A stretch of 64,000 bases of DNA, taken from assembly GCA_900466005.1 (NCBI GenBank), contig UEGQ01000010.1:124001-188000 (forward strand). Direction: 5' to 3'. This stretch comes from Hyphomicrobiales bacterium (GTDB taxonomy: Bacteria; Pseudomonadota; Alphaproteobacteria; Rhizobiales; Rhizobiaceae). The notes below the pieces were generated by a model. The model worked only from the letters and a program-made list of their open reading frames with translations. It did no database searches and was not told the DNA's origin. Shown piece by piece: positions 45,823 through 54,626 of this stretch. The number at the start of each line of letters is the position of its first letter. Within the stretch, counting starts at the first letter, position 1. The position numbers were made by a program, and so were the translations under genes.

Positions 45823-45961
45823 CACCTCCCCCTCGAGGGGGGAGGTCGCCGCGAAGCGGCGGGTGGGGGGGATCTCGGTCTTAGGCTTCGCTGCGGTCAT
45901 TATGGCTCACCCCACCCCGGACCTCCGGTCCGACCCTCCCCCTCGAGGGGAGGGTGGGAGG
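45823..45961. repeat. Palindromic repeats between betB and betI, reaching into betI
   Basis: A hairpin unit at 45823-45871 (CTCCCCCTCGAGGGGGGAG stem, then GCCGC/GCGGC arms) and a second at 45906-45961 with CCTCCCCCTCGAGGGGAGGG. The second unit forms the end of the betI coding sequence. Confidence 0.65.
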
Positions 45962-46532
45962 CGAGCTGCCCGGCCACATAATCCTCGACCAATGCGACGG
46001 AGGCATCGATCGACAGCGGCGCGGCCTTCAGAGATTGCCGGATGTAGAGCCCGTCGATCATCGCCGCGGCGCCATCGGCGATGCGGCTTGCGTCATCGAC
46101 GGGGCAGAGCGGCGCAAGGCCCGACATCAGGTTGGAGTGCAGCCGCCGCGCATAGAGGGCGAGCAGCCGCCGCACCTCTTCCGAGCGCTGCGCCTGCGAA
46201 TAGAAGGCGAGCCAGGCGGCGACCGTCTCGGGCGCGAACTGGTCGGCGTGGAAGCTGACCCGGATCACCGCCGAGACCCGCTCACGCGGCGTCTTTGCGG
46301 CGCGGAGTGCCTCGGCCGCGTCGTGGCGAAGCGCCTGCAACAGGTTGCGGATGGTGGCGATCAGCAGCTGGTCCTTGCTGCCGAAATAGTGGTGCGCAAG
46401 CGCCGGCGACACACCGGCCTCGCGGGCGATCTCCGACATGGTCACGGCAAGCGATCCATGATGGCCGATCGCCCGGAGGGCCGCGTCGACGAGCGCCTTG
46501 CGGCGCACCGGCTCCATTCCGACCTTGGGCAT
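45900..46532 (-). CDS. betI: BetI, choline-sensing TetR-family repressor
   Basis: Repressor of 210 residues with the BetI N-terminus [23 protein letters not shown] and [31 protein letters not shown]. The last about 18 residues ([17 protein letters not shown]) are encoded by a palindromic repeat and are not part of the family, so the native stop seems lost. The ATG at 46532 has GGAG 7 nt upstream; ATG 46556 is an alternative. First gene of betIBA; betC is absent. Confidence 0.92.
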   Translation of the reverse strand: MPKVGMEPVRRKALVDAALRAIGHHGSLAVTMSEIAREAGVSPALAHHYFGSKDQLLIATIRNLLQALRHDAAEALRAAKTPRERVSAVIRVSFHADQFAPETVAAWLAFYSQAQRSEEVRRLLALYARRLHSNLMSGLAPLCPVDDASRIADGAAAMIDGLYIRQSLKAAPLSIDASVALVEDYVAGQLASHPPLEGEGRTGGPGWGEP

Positions 46533-46563
46533 TGCTTTCTCCAGCGTTTCGGCCATTTTATTT

Positions 46564-46583
46564 TTGATTGACTGATCAATCAA
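46564..46583. promoter_or_regulatory. BetI operator
   Basis: TTGATTGA-CTGA-TCAATCAA, a perfect 8-bp inverted repeat flanked by A/T tracts, 31 bp before betI. Known BetI boxes are built from TTGA-containing inverted repeats, so autoregulation is likely. Confidence 0.75.
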
Positions 46584-46739
46584 TAAAAATCTGACCGGCA
46601 GCCGGCGGCGCGGCGGAAGCCGGGAATGGCAGTACGCCGCGCCCGTCCTCAAGGTTGTCCGCAGCTCGGTCCTGCAACTCTTTCAATGACTTTGCGCGCG
46701 CCGGGTGGTATCGTCGGTTCGACACAGGAGGGTGCTGCC

Positions 46740-47288
46740 ATGATTGACGATCTCGGGCCTGTCCGTTTCCCTGAACTGCGCGCCAAGTGGGGCTGGCTTC
46801 TTGCCCTCGGCGTGATCACGCTGATCTTCGGGGGCCTTGCGCTCGCCAACCTCTTCCTCGCGACCGTCGCCTCGGTCTATTACATCGGCGCACTGATGCT
46901 GGTCGCCGGCGTCATGCACCTCATCCACGCCTTCCAGGTGAAGGGCTGGGAGGCGGTGCTCTTCTGGGCGCTGAGCGGCATCCTTTATACGCTCGCCGGC
47001 ATCATGACCTTCCAGAACCCGCTTCTGGCGTCCGCCGTGCTCACGCTGCTGATCGGCATCGCGCTGATCGCCGCCGGCATCTTCCGACTCTGGGCAGGCC
47101 TCAAGCTCAAGGGCACGCGCGGCTGGGGCTGGCTCGCCTTCAGCGGTGCGGTGACCATCCTCGCCGGCTTCGTCATCGCCATGGGCTGGCCCGTGAACAG
47201 CCTCTGGGTGCTCGGCCTCTTCCTCGCCGTCGACCTTCTGATGCAGGGCTGGTCGATGATTGCGCTGGCGTTCGCGCTGAAGCCCTGA
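46740..47288 (+). CDS. HdeD-family membrane protein
   Basis: Membrane protein of 182 residues with six predicted helices. The family pattern is WGWLLALGVITLIFGGLALANLFLATVASVYYIGALMLVAGVMHLIHAF and a second copy of the fold in the C-terminal half (GWLAFSGAVTILAGFVIAMGWP). HdeD contributes to acid resistance in E. coli at high cell density; the rhizobial role is unknown. AGGAGGG lies upstream of the ATG at 46740. Confidence 0.85.
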   Translation: MIDDLGPVRFPELRAKWGWLLALGVITLIFGGLALANLFLATVASVYYIGALMLVAGVMHLIHAFQVKGWEAVLFWALSGILYTLAGIMTFQNPLLASAVLTLLIGIALIAAGIFRLWAGLKLKGTRGWGWLAFSGAVTILAGFVIAMGWPVNSLWVLGLFLAVDLLMQGWSMIALAFALKP

Positions 47289-47394
47289 CGGTCACGAAAC
47301 TTTCATCCAAATGTCATGTTTGGGAAAGGGTTTCTTGACGATTTTCCCCGAGCCTTCCGGCCAAAAGACAAGGCCTTGCTCGGAGAAAACTCAC

Positions 47395-49203
47395 ATGATC
47401 GCCAGCGTTGCCACGGAAGCGGGGAATGTGCGCCGCTTCGCCAAGGATCAATTGCTGACGCTTGCGAAACTCGTCGTTGAAAACGCCCTGCAGCCGATCG
47501 TCGAGATCGGCACCGGCGAGGTCTTCGGCTACGAGAGCCTGATGCGCGGCCACGAGCGCCTCGGCTTCAATTCGCCGCTCGAAATGCTCGACCAGGCGGA
47601 AAGCGCCGGCGATCTCCTCGCCTTCGAGCAGATGGTCGCGAGCAGGGCGCTCGCGAAATTCTCGGCGGTGCCGAATTTCGCCGGCCACACGCTGTTCCTC
47701 AATCTCGACGTCCGGCTGATCCCGCACGGCGACCAGTTGCTCGACACGCTGCTGGAGCACCTGCGCAAGGCCAGCATTCCGCCGTCCTCGGTCTGCTTCG
47801 AGCTTTCCGAACGCTTCGACAATACCAGCGTCCCGGAATTTGCCGAACTCGTCGCGCGCATGCGCCGCTCCGGCTTCAAGCTCGCGATCGACGATTTCGG
47901 CGTCGGCCACGGCGAGATGAAGCTGCTCTGCGATTTCCCGATCGACTACGTGAAGATCGACCGCCATTTCATCGCCGGCCTCGACGAGAACCCGCGCAAG
48001 CGCCACCTCGTCCGCAACATCGTCAGCTTCTCCCATGTGCTCGGCGTGCGGGTGATCGCCGAAGGCATCGAGACGGAAGGCGAGTTCCTCGCCTGCCGCG
48101 AATTCGGCGTCGACCTCGTGCAGGGCTGGTATATCGCCCGGCCGTCCACCTTGCTTGCCGAGCTCAAGCCCTCCTTCCACCACCTGCAGGACGTCGGCAA
48201 GGCCCGCCGCAGCAGCCAGTCGCTGGACGAGATCCTGATCCGCCGGCAGATCGAGCTTCTGCCGACGGTCTACGAGCATGAAGGTATCGACAGCGTCTTC
48301 GATCTCTTCCGGCGCAATCCGCAGCAGTCCTTCTTTCCCGTGCTGAACGCCAACAACGAGCCGCGCGGCATCATCTGCGAGGCGCCGCTCAAGGAGTTCA
48401 TCTACCGGCCCTTCGGCCGCGACCTCCTGAAGAACAAGGTCTACGAGCGCTCCGTCGCCAATTTCGTCGAGCGCGCGCCGATCATCGGCCTCGACGCCGA
48501 CGCCGAGCGGCTGATGTCGATCTTCGCCAATATGGAAGGGTCGGACTGCGTCATCCTCACCGAAAACATGCGCTATGCCGGCGTCGTCTCCGCCGCCTCG
48601 CTGATCCGCGTCATCAATGAGAAACAGCTGCAGATCGCCCAGGACCAGAACCCGCTGACCGGGCTTCCCGGCAATCGCGCGATCCGCGACTTCATGCAGG
48701 ATGCCGCCCGCGACGGCGACGACGTCCGGCACCTGTGCTACTGCGACTTCGACAACTTCAAGCCCTTCAACGATCACTACGGCTTCCACCTCGGCGACCA
48801 TGCGATCACGCTGTTTGCCGCGCTGCTGCGCCGCTATTTCTTCTCGGAGGGCGATTTCCTCGGTCATGTCGGTGGCGACGATTTCTTCATCGGCGTCCGC
48901 GACTGGACCCGCGAGGAGCTGACGGAAATCCTCGACCGGCTGCTCTCGGATTTCCACGCCGATGCCGCCGAGCTCTATTCGCCGGAGGACCGGGCGGCCG
49001 GCATGATCCGCGGCCACGACCGGCAGGGCAGGGAGCGCGAGTTTCCGCTGATGCGCTGCTCGATCGGCGTGCTCGAACTGCCGGCGGACCTCGTGATCGA
49101 GGATATCCAGCGCGTCAGCGCCGAGATTGCCGGCATCAAGAAGAAGGCCAAGGAGAGCGAGAGCGGCCTTGCCGTCGAGGTTTTCGGCGGACACGGCGCC
49201 TGA
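47395..49203 (+). CDS. Cyclic di-GMP protein with EAL-CBS-GGDEF architecture
   Basis: Protein of 602 residues. The N-terminal EAL domain keeps the catalytic pattern (YESLMRG, LNLD, ELSE, DDFGVGHG, KID, EGIET, QGWYIARP), so hydrolysis of c-di-GMP is plausible. A CBS pair (about 275-410) follows, then a GGDEF domain with DFDNFKPFNDHYGFHLGD and a variant active-site loop GGDDF. No TM segments, so it is cytosolic. The ATG at 47395 has GGAG upstream; the frame opens at 47311. Net activity cannot be predicted. Confidence 0.88.
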   Translation: MIASVATEAGNVRRFAKDQLLTLAKLVVENALQPIVEIGTGEVFGYESLMRGHERLGFNSPLEMLDQAESAGDLLAFEQMVASRALAKFSAVPNFAGHTLFLNLDVRLIPHGDQLLDTLLEHLRKASIPPSSVCFELSERFDNTSVPEFAELVARMRRSGFKLAIDDFGVGHGEMKLLCDFPIDYVKIDRHFIAGLDENPRKRHLVRNIVSFSHVLGVRVIAEGIETEGEFLACREFGVDLVQGWYIARPSTLLAELKPSFHHLQDVGKARRSSQSLDEILIRRQIELLPTVYEHEGIDSVFDLFRRNPQQSFFPVLNANNEPRGIICEAPLKEFIYRPFGRDLLKNKVYERSVANFVERAPIIGLDADAERLMSIFANMEGSDCVILTENMRYAGVVSAASLIRVINEKQLQIAQDQNPLTGLPGNRAIRDFMQDAARDGDDVRHLCYCDFDNFKPFNDHYGFHLGDHAITLFAALLRRYFFSEGDFLGHVGGDDFFIGVRDWTREELTEILDRLLSDFHADAAELYSPEDRAAGMIRGHDRQGREREFPLMRCSIGVLELPADLVIEDIQRVSAEIAGIKKKAKESESGLAVEVFGGHGA

Positions 49204-49314
49204 CCTGCCCGCCGGCCGCCCGCGACCATTGCCCGCCGCGGCAATGAGCCTCCTTTTCACCACAGGCATGCTACTTTATGCCATCTCCAGTGAGTGCAAA
49301 GAGGAGTTGCCGCC

Positions 49315-50316
49315 ATGACGCTGCCCGCATCGATGTGCTTTGTCGATCTCCCGTCCTACGGCCCGCCGGAGGTGATGGTGCTCGGTTCCTCGGCGCTGCC
49401 GAGCCTCGGGCCGGGCGATGTCCTGGTCCGTGTCGAGGCTGCCGGCGTCAACCGGCCGGACGTCGCCCAGCGGCAGGGCATCTATCCGCCGCCGAAGGGC
49501 GCAAGCCCCGTGCTCGGCCTCGAGGTCGCCGGTGAGGTCGTGGCGCTCGGCCACGGCGTCGAGGAGTATGAGATCGGCGACAAGGTCTGCGCGCTCGCCA
49601 ATGGCGGCGGCTATGCCGAATATTGCGCCGTGCCCGCAGGGCAGGCGCTTCCCTGGCCGAAGGGCTTCGACGCGGTGCAGGCCGCGGCGCTGCCGGAGAC
49701 CTTCTTCACCGTCTGGGCCAACCTCTTCCAGATGGCCGGCCTCACCGAAGGCGAGAGCGTTCTCATCCACGGCGGCACCAGCGGCATCGGCACGACGGCG
49801 ATCCAGCTCGCCAGGGCCTTCGGCGCCGACGTCTTCGCGACCGCCGGCTCGGCGGAAAAATGCGAGGCCTGCGTGCGGCTCGGCGCCCGGCGCGCCATCA
49901 ACTACCGTGAGGAGGATTTCGTCGAGGTGATCCGCGCCGAGACCGGCAAGCGCGGCGTGGACTCGATCCTCGACATGATCGGGGCGCGCTACTTCGAGAA
50001 GAACCTCGCCTGCCTCGCCAAGGACGGCTGCCTGTCGATCATCGCCTTCCTCGGTGGTTCGGTCGTCGAGAAGCTCGACTTGACCCCGATCATGGTGAAG
50101 CGCCTGACGATCACCGGCTCGACCATGCGGCCGCGGACGGCCGAGGAGAAGCGCGGCATCCGCGACGAGCTCGTCGCCGAGGTCTGGCCGCTGATCGAGG
50201 CCGGCACCGTCGCCCCGGTCATCCACAGCGTCCTGCCTTTCGCCAACGTGGTCGAGGCGCACCGGCTGATGGAATCGAGCCGGCACATCGGCAAGATCAT
50301 CCTCAAGCTTCCCTGA
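49315..50316 (+). CDS. Zinc-type alcohol dehydrogenase-like quinone oxidoreductase (PIG3 family)
   Basis: MDR-superfamily protein of 333 residues. It has the QOR pattern [36 protein letters not shown], the NADPH-binding [28 protein letters not shown], and no structural Zn cysteines. Likely reduces quinones or other enones with NADPH. The ATG at 49315 has GAGGAG 8 nt upstream. Confidence 0.9.
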   Translation: MTLPASMCFVDLPSYGPPEVMVLGSSALPSLGPGDVLVRVEAAGVNRPDVAQRQGIYPPPKGASPVLGLEVAGEVVALGHGVEEYEIGDKVCALANGGGYAEYCAVPAGQALPWPKGFDAVQAAALPETFFTVWANLFQMAGLTEGESVLIHGGTSGIGTTAIQLARAFGADVFATAGSAEKCEACVRLGARRAINYREEDFVEVIRAETGKRGVDSILDMIGARYFEKNLACLAKDGCLSIIAFLGGSVVEKLDLTPIMVKRLTITGSTMRPRTAEEKRGIRDELVAEVWPLIEAGTVAPVIHSVLPFANVVEAHRLMESSRHIGKIILKLP

Positions 50317-50447
50317 TCCGGCTCGAAATCGGTCATCTTCCGGCAGAGCGGCAACGATGCCGCTGCGGCCAGGCGCTTGACGCCCGCCCGTTGGCGGGGG
50401 AGTGTCAGGCGTAACACCGGGGGGCTTGGCATCGGGAGCGGTGAAAC

Positions 50448-52376
50448 ATGACGGAGGCATTCTCACAGGCTGTTCGCGAGTTCGAGGCGGGGCGTTTCCG
50501 CTCGGCCCTTGCGAAGGCCGGTGAGGCGCTCGCCGCATCCGCCGGGGAGGAGGATGCGGCGTTGCTCCGTCTCATCGGTGATATCCGCCTGAAGATGGGC
50601 GAGCGCATCGAGGCGGCCGACGCTTTCGTCCGGGCGGCGGATGCGTCGGACACGCCTGCTGCGGCGCAATGCCTGAAACGCGCGGTCACGCTCTATGCCG
50701 CCGAGGGGGCGACGGACCGCATCCTTCCGGTCGGCACGCGGGCGGCCAGCCTCAATCCGGACGACAGCGAGCTCGCCTTCGCGGTGGCGAGCGCCTTCTT
50801 CAGCCGCGGCCGGCTTCACGACATGGAGCCGCTTCTCGACCGCCTCGACCGCGGGATCGACCGCCATCTCGCCCTCGTCGTCAACCATCACCGGCTGACC
50901 GGCCGCTTCGAGGAGCTCTGCCGCGAGCTCGACGAGGGTCTGAAGGTGAGCCCGTGGAACTGGTTCCTCAACACCTCCCGTTTCGCCGTTGCCCGCGAAG
51001 CGCTGGATTTTGCCGCCATGGCCCGCCACGAGGCGTTGATGAAGGAGCCGGACGCGCCGTTTTCGGCCGGCCTGCTTGCCCGCGAACGGGCGCTCACCCG
51101 GCTGATCTGGAGCGAGGACGAGGCGCTCAATGCGCGTCCCTCGCTGGAGACGGCGGGCTATGCCGTGACGCTCCCGACCGCCGGGCACGGAAAGCGCCGG
51201 CCCTTTTCCGCAACCGGCGAGAAGATCCGCGTCGGCTATCTCTCCAACGATTTCTACTGTCATCCGATGATGACGCTCTTCCTGCGGACCATGGCGTCGC
51301 ACGACACGGAGCGCTTCGAACTGCGCCTGTTCTCCTATACCGAACCCCATGCCGCCACCAAGCAGGAGGAGTGGCCGGAGCATCTGCGCCGGGCGGTGAT
51401 CCCGGTCGGCGAACTGAGCGACGCCGCGGCCGCCGCCTGCATCGACGCCGAGCGGATCGATATCCTCGTCGACCTGAAGGGGCACACGATGGGTGCCCGC
51501 CTCGGCATCGTCAATCTCTGCGGCGCGCCGGTGAAGGCGACCTATCTCGGCTATCCGGGCAGCGTGACCGGCGTCGATCTCGACTACGCGATCACCGATC
51601 CGGTGGTGACGCCGGATACGAGCAAGCCCTTCTACGGCGAGAAGCTCTGCCGCCTGCCGGAGACCTACCAGGCGAATGACTGGCAGGCGCGGCCGCTGCC
51701 GGCCTTCATGGAGCGCGAGGATGCCGGCCTGCCGGAGGATGCCTTCGTCTTCGGCGCCTTCAACGCCCCCTACAAGATCACCCCGCGCACGCTCTCCCTC
51801 TGGGCCGAGGTGCTGCGGGCCGTTCCGGACGCGGTTCTCTGGGTTCTCTGCCCGCTGCCGCTCGCCAGACGCAACCTGCTCGCCGCGCTGGAGGCCTTGG
51901 GCGTCGCACGTCACCGGGTCTTCTTCGCCGAGCGCAAGGCGGGCGCCGCCCATATCGACCGCCTGCCGCTCGCCGATCTCGGCCTCGACACGCTTCCCTT
52001 CAACGGCGGCGCGACGACGGCCGACCTGCTCTGGGCGGGGCTGCCGCTTCTCACCGTCCGCGGGCGGGCCTTCGCGGCGCGGACGTCCGCGAGCCTCCTT
52101 CTCGCCGCCGGCCTGCCGGAACTCGTTGCCGAAGACGACGGCGCCTTCATCGATACCGCCGTGATGCTCGCCCGCGATCCCTTTGCGCTGACCGGGCTTC
52201 GCCAGCGCCTCGATGCCGGGCGCTTCGTCGGCCCGCTCTTCGACGGCGAGCGCTTCGCCCGCCATCTCGAACGCGGCTACGAGATGATGGCGGCACGGGC
52301 GCGGGCGGGACTTCCGCCCGACCATACCGACGTGCCCGCCGATCCGCCGCGCGAGGCACCGTTCCACGGTCCGTGA
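50448..52376 (+). CDS. SPINDLY/OGT-like glycosyltransferase (GT41) with TPR-like N-terminus
   Basis: Protein of 642 residues. The first about 250 residues are helical and TPR-like. The C-terminal GT41 domain shows IRVGYLSNDFYCHPMMTLFLRTMASHD, ERIDILVDLKGHTMGARLGI, APVKATYLGYPGSVTGVDLDYAITDPVVTP, FGAFNAPYKITPRTLSLWAEVLRAVPDAVLWV and LDTLPFNGGATTADLLWAGLPLLTVRG, the UDP-sugar-binding end. Bacterial members may modify proteins or glycans; acceptor unknown. Stand-alone gene. Confidence 0.9.
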   Translation: MTEAFSQAVREFEAGRFRSALAKAGEALAASAGEEDAALLRLIGDIRLKMGERIEAADAFVRAADASDTPAAAQCLKRAVTLYAAEGATDRILPVGTRAASLNPDDSELAFAVASAFFSRGRLHDMEPLLDRLDRGIDRHLALVVNHHRLTGRFEELCRELDEGLKVSPWNWFLNTSRFAVAREALDFAAMARHEALMKEPDAPFSAGLLARERALTRLIWSEDEALNARPSLETAGYAVTLPTAGHGKRRPFSATGEKIRVGYLSNDFYCHPMMTLFLRTMASHDTERFELRLFSYTEPHAATKQEEWPEHLRRAVIPVGELSDAAAAACIDAERIDILVDLKGHTMGARLGIVNLCGAPVKATYLGYPGSVTGVDLDYAITDPVVTPDTSKPFYGEKLCRLPETYQANDWQARPLPAFMEREDAGLPEDAFVFGAFNAPYKITPRTLSLWAEVLRAVPDAVLWVLCPLPLARRNLLAALEALGVARHRVFFAERKAGAAHIDRLPLADLGLDTLPFNGGATTADLLWAGLPLLTVRGRAFAARTSASLLLAAGLPELVAEDDGAFIDTAVMLARDPFALTGLRQRLDAGRFVGPLFDGERFARHLERGYEMMAARARAGLPPDHTDVPADPPREAPFHGP

Positions 52377-52472
52377 CGGGCGAGTGCATCTCTTTTGCCG
52401 TCTGCGCTTGCAACGCGGCGGTTCCGCTCCTATCTTCTGTCCAACGTCAACGTAACGAAGGGAGGTGATCCG

Positions 52473-52547
52473 ATGTCTAGTGAGATTTCGGTTTGCGTGA
52501 AGGGCTTGGTCAAGGCGTCGGTCACGACGGGGCAGCCCTCGGCCTGA
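52473..52547 (+). CDS. Candidate leader peptide (24 aa) upstream of asparaginase
   Basis: ATG...TGA ORF of 25 codons with a very strong Shine-Dalgarno (GGGAGGTGAT) 4-5 nt before the ATG. The peptide starts MSSEISVCVKGLVKAS and is rich in Ser, Val and Thr. It is followed by two hairpins, the second a terminator. The arrangement is that of an attenuator leader; no single amino-acid run points to the regulating tRNA. Confidence 0.5.
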   Translation: MSSEISVCVKGLVKASVTTGQPSA

Positions 52548-52583
52548 TCCGAGCTTTGATCGGAGCGGCGATACGCCGATCCG

Positions 52584-52599
52584 GGTCCTTCAGCGGACC
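52584..52599 (+). promoter_or_regulatory. Anti-terminator-competing hairpin in the asparaginase leader
   Basis: GGTCC-TTCAGC-GGACC hairpin. Its left arm plus the next TT (GGTCCTT, 52584-52590) is also exactly complementary to AAGGACC (52610-52616), the left arm of the terminator, so the two structures are mutually exclusive. Confidence 0.5.
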
Positions 52600-52609
52600 A
52601 GACTCATGG

Positions 52610-52636
52610 AAGGACCGCCTCGTGCGGTCCTTTTTT
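52610..52636 (+). terminator. Intrinsic terminator in the asparaginase leader
   Basis: Stem AAGGACCGC / GCGGTCCTT with a 5-nt loop followed by a T-tract of six. It lies 84 bp before the asparaginase ATG, so transcripts from upstream could stop here unless attenuated. It could alternatively end a small RNA starting near 52440. Confidence 0.85.
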
Positions 52637-52719
52637 CGTTCGGGGGCATGCCTCCCCGATGCATCGCGCGGCCGGATGGTCTATCAACGACGGCAGTCGA
52701 AACAGGATCGAGATCTGCC

Positions 52720-53727
52720 ATGTCGAACCCCGTCACCGTCGAAGTCACCCGCGGAAACATCGTCGAAAGCCGCCATCGCGGCATCGCCGTCGTGGTCGAC
52801 GGCCGGGGAGACGTGATCACGGCGGTGGGCGACATCGAGGCGCCGACCTTCCCGCGCTCGGCCTGCAAGGCCATGCAGGCGCTGCCGCTGGTCGAGAGCG
52901 GCGCGGCCGACGCCTACGGCTTCGGCAACCGCGAACTGGCGCTCGCCTGCTCCTCCCATTCCGGCGAGGACGCTCATGTCGAGACGGCCGCCGCCATGCT
53001 TGCGCGGGCCGGGCGCAGCGTCGAGACGCTCGAATGCGGCGCCCACTGGTCCTTCGACCAGGCGACCCTCATCCATCAGGCCCGCACGCTGGACAAGCCC
53101 ACGGCGCTTCACAACAACTGCTCCGGCAAGCATTCCGGTTTCGTCTGCGCCTGCTGCCACATGGGCTTCGATCCGAAGGGTTATGTCGGCTACGGTCATC
53201 CGCTGCAGGCGGAGATCCGCGCCGTCATGGCGGACCTGACCGGCGCGCCGCTCGGCCGCGACAATTGCGGCACCGACGGCTGCTCGATCCCGACCTATGC
53301 CGTGCCGCTCGTCGCGCTCGCTCGCGGCTTCTCGAAGATGGCGACCGGCAGGGGGCTTGGCGCCCACCGCGCCGCCGCCTCCCGCCGATTGATCGAGGCC
53401 TGTATGGCCGAACCCTTCTTCGTCGCCGGCACGAAGCGCTTCTGCACGAAGCTGATGGAGGTCGCGCCGGGCAAGATCTTCGCCAAGACCGGTGCCGAGG
53501 GCGTCTTCTGCGCGCTGATCCCGGAAACCGGCGTCTCGATCGCCGTCAAGTGCGAGGACGGCTCCGCCCGCGCCGCCGAGGCCATGGTCACGGCACTCCT
53601 CGCCCGCCAGTTCGAAAAGGACAGCACGGAAGAGGCAGCACTGACGGGCATGGCCAATCACGCCATGCGCAACTGGAACGGCCTGCACGTCGGCGACGTG
53701 CGGGTGACGGACGCGCTGTTTTCGTGA
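52720..53727 (+). CDS. Rhizobium etli-type (class 3) L-asparaginase
   Basis: Enzyme of 335 residues of the Asparaginase_II family (ReAIV/ReAV type), unrelated to E. coli AnsA/AnsB. Active-site features match ReAV with a one-residue offset: S47-x2-K50 (SACK), S79 in CSSHSGE, C134 and K137 in NNCSGKHSG, C188 in DNCGTDGC. C134, K137 and C188 form the zinc site in ReAV. It hydrolyses asparagine to aspartate and ammonia. The ATG at 52720 follows a leader with a terminator. Confidence 0.92.
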   Translation: MSNPVTVEVTRGNIVESRHRGIAVVVDGRGDVITAVGDIEAPTFPRSACKAMQALPLVESGAADAYGFGNRELALACSSHSGEDAHVETAAAMLARAGRSVETLECGAHWSFDQATLIHQARTLDKPTALHNNCSGKHSGFVCACCHMGFDPKGYVGYGHPLQAEIRAVMADLTGAPLGRDNCGTDGCSIPTYAVPLVALARGFSKMATGRGLGAHRAAASRRLIEACMAEPFFVAGTKRFCTKLMEVAPGKIFAKTGAEGVFCALIPETGVSIAVKCEDGSARAAEAMVTALLARQFEKDSTEEAALTGMANHAMRNWNGLHVGDVRVTDALFS

Positions 53728-53748
53728 GGCTCGAGCACCTCACTTCTG

Positions 53749-53863
53749 CCCCTCACCCTGACCCTCTCCCCGTTTGGCGGGGAGAGGGAATGGCCGGCGC
53801 GGTGCCACATGTCCCTTCTCCCCGTGAGAACGGGGAGAAGGTGGCGGCAGCCGGATGAGGGGC
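53749..53863. repeat. Palindromic intergenic repeat with two hairpins
   Basis: Element bounded by CCCCTCACCCTGACC and GGATGAGGGG, containing two stems (CTCTCCCCG/CGGGGAGAG and CTTCTCCCCG/CGGGGAGAAG). It resembles the interspersed repeats common in Rhizobiales genomes. It is in the 400-bp gap after the asparaginase, in which I see no gene. Confidence 0.75.
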
Positions 53864-53890
53864 GGTGTCTCCGGCGCCTGCCTCCTTCTC

Positions 53891-54030
53891 CGTCATCCCG
53901 GCCTTGAGCCGGGATCCAGCCGGCGAGCGTCCGCGAGCCGAAAAGACTCTTCTCCTACGCGTCACTCCCAAAGAGTCCCCCCGCGCGATGGACATCGCGC
54001 GACTGGATGCCGGGTCAAGCCCGGCATGAC
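53891..54030. repeat. Inverted pair of short palindromic repeats
   Basis: A unit at 53891-53920 (CGTCATCCCGGCCTTGAGCC...) and its inverted partner at 54001-54030, related to 25364-25393. Just before the second is a perfect hairpin CGCGCGAT/ATCGCGCG (53982-54001). Likely a composite interspersed element. Confidence 0.7.
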
Positions 54031-54127
54031 GGCAAGGTGTTTGCATCGCCGAAGAGACTCTTCCCGTGCCCATAAAATCTTCCGCGTGATGGTCATCGCC
54101 TCGTCATCACGCCCCGTCCCATCCTCA

Positions 54128-54547
54128 TCACACGGCGAAGATCGCGAGGTCGTCGGTGAAGGCCTTGAATTCCAGCGCATTGCCGGAGGGATCGAAGACG
54201 AACATGGTGCGCTGCTCGCCGGCCTGTCCCTCGAAGCGCAGCTTGGGTTTCAGCCCCCAGCGGGTGTCAGGATCGGCCTCCAGCCGGCGTGCCAGCCCGA
54301 TGAAGTCGTCGGTGCCGAGGATCACTCCGAAATGCGGGATCGGCACGGCGTCGCCGTCGACCGAGCCGGTCGCCGTGTCCTTCGGCATTTCCGCGCGCAG
54401 GTGCGCCGACATCTGGTGCCCGAAGAGATCGAAGTCGATCCACTTGCCGGGGCTTTCGCGGCCGATCCGGCAACCGAGCACGGTGCCGTAGAAATGCCGC
54501 GTCGCCTCGAGGTCGGTGACGGGAAAAGCCAGATGAAACGGGCGCAT
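54128..54547 (-). CDS. VOC (glyoxalase/bleomycin-resistance) family protein
   Basis: Protein of 139 residues: FHLAFPVTDLEATRHFYGTVLGCRIGRESPGKWIDFDLFGHQMSAHL in the first beta-alpha-beta unit and PHFGVILGTDDFIGLARRLE ... RTMFVFDPSGNALEFKAF in the second, with potential metal ligands H4, H49, H86 and E130. Substrate unknown. The ATG at 54547 has GGAGG upstream. A longer frame to 54823 runs into the GST gene. Confidence 0.88.
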   Translation of the reverse strand: MRPFHLAFPVTDLEATRHFYGTVLGCRIGRESPGKWIDFDLFGHQMSAHLRAEMPKDTATGSVDGDAVPIPHFGVILGTDDFIGLARRLEADPDTRWGLKPKLRFEGQAGEQRTMFVFDPSGNALEFKAFTDDLAIFAV

Positions 54548-54626
54548 GGATCCTCCTACGAAGTCTGTTCCGCCCTCAAGCCTAGCGCCTTCCCGCCACC
54601 ATGCAAGCGGGGCAGGGGCATGGCCG

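Noticed and set aside
47314-49269. Minus-strand frame antisense to the EAL-CBS-GGDEF gene
   Set aside because: Shadow frame; the sense strand has complete, recognisable domains.
50463-52367. Minus-strand frame antisense to the SPINDLY-type gene
   Set aside because: Shadow frame with no motif; sense gene is convincing.
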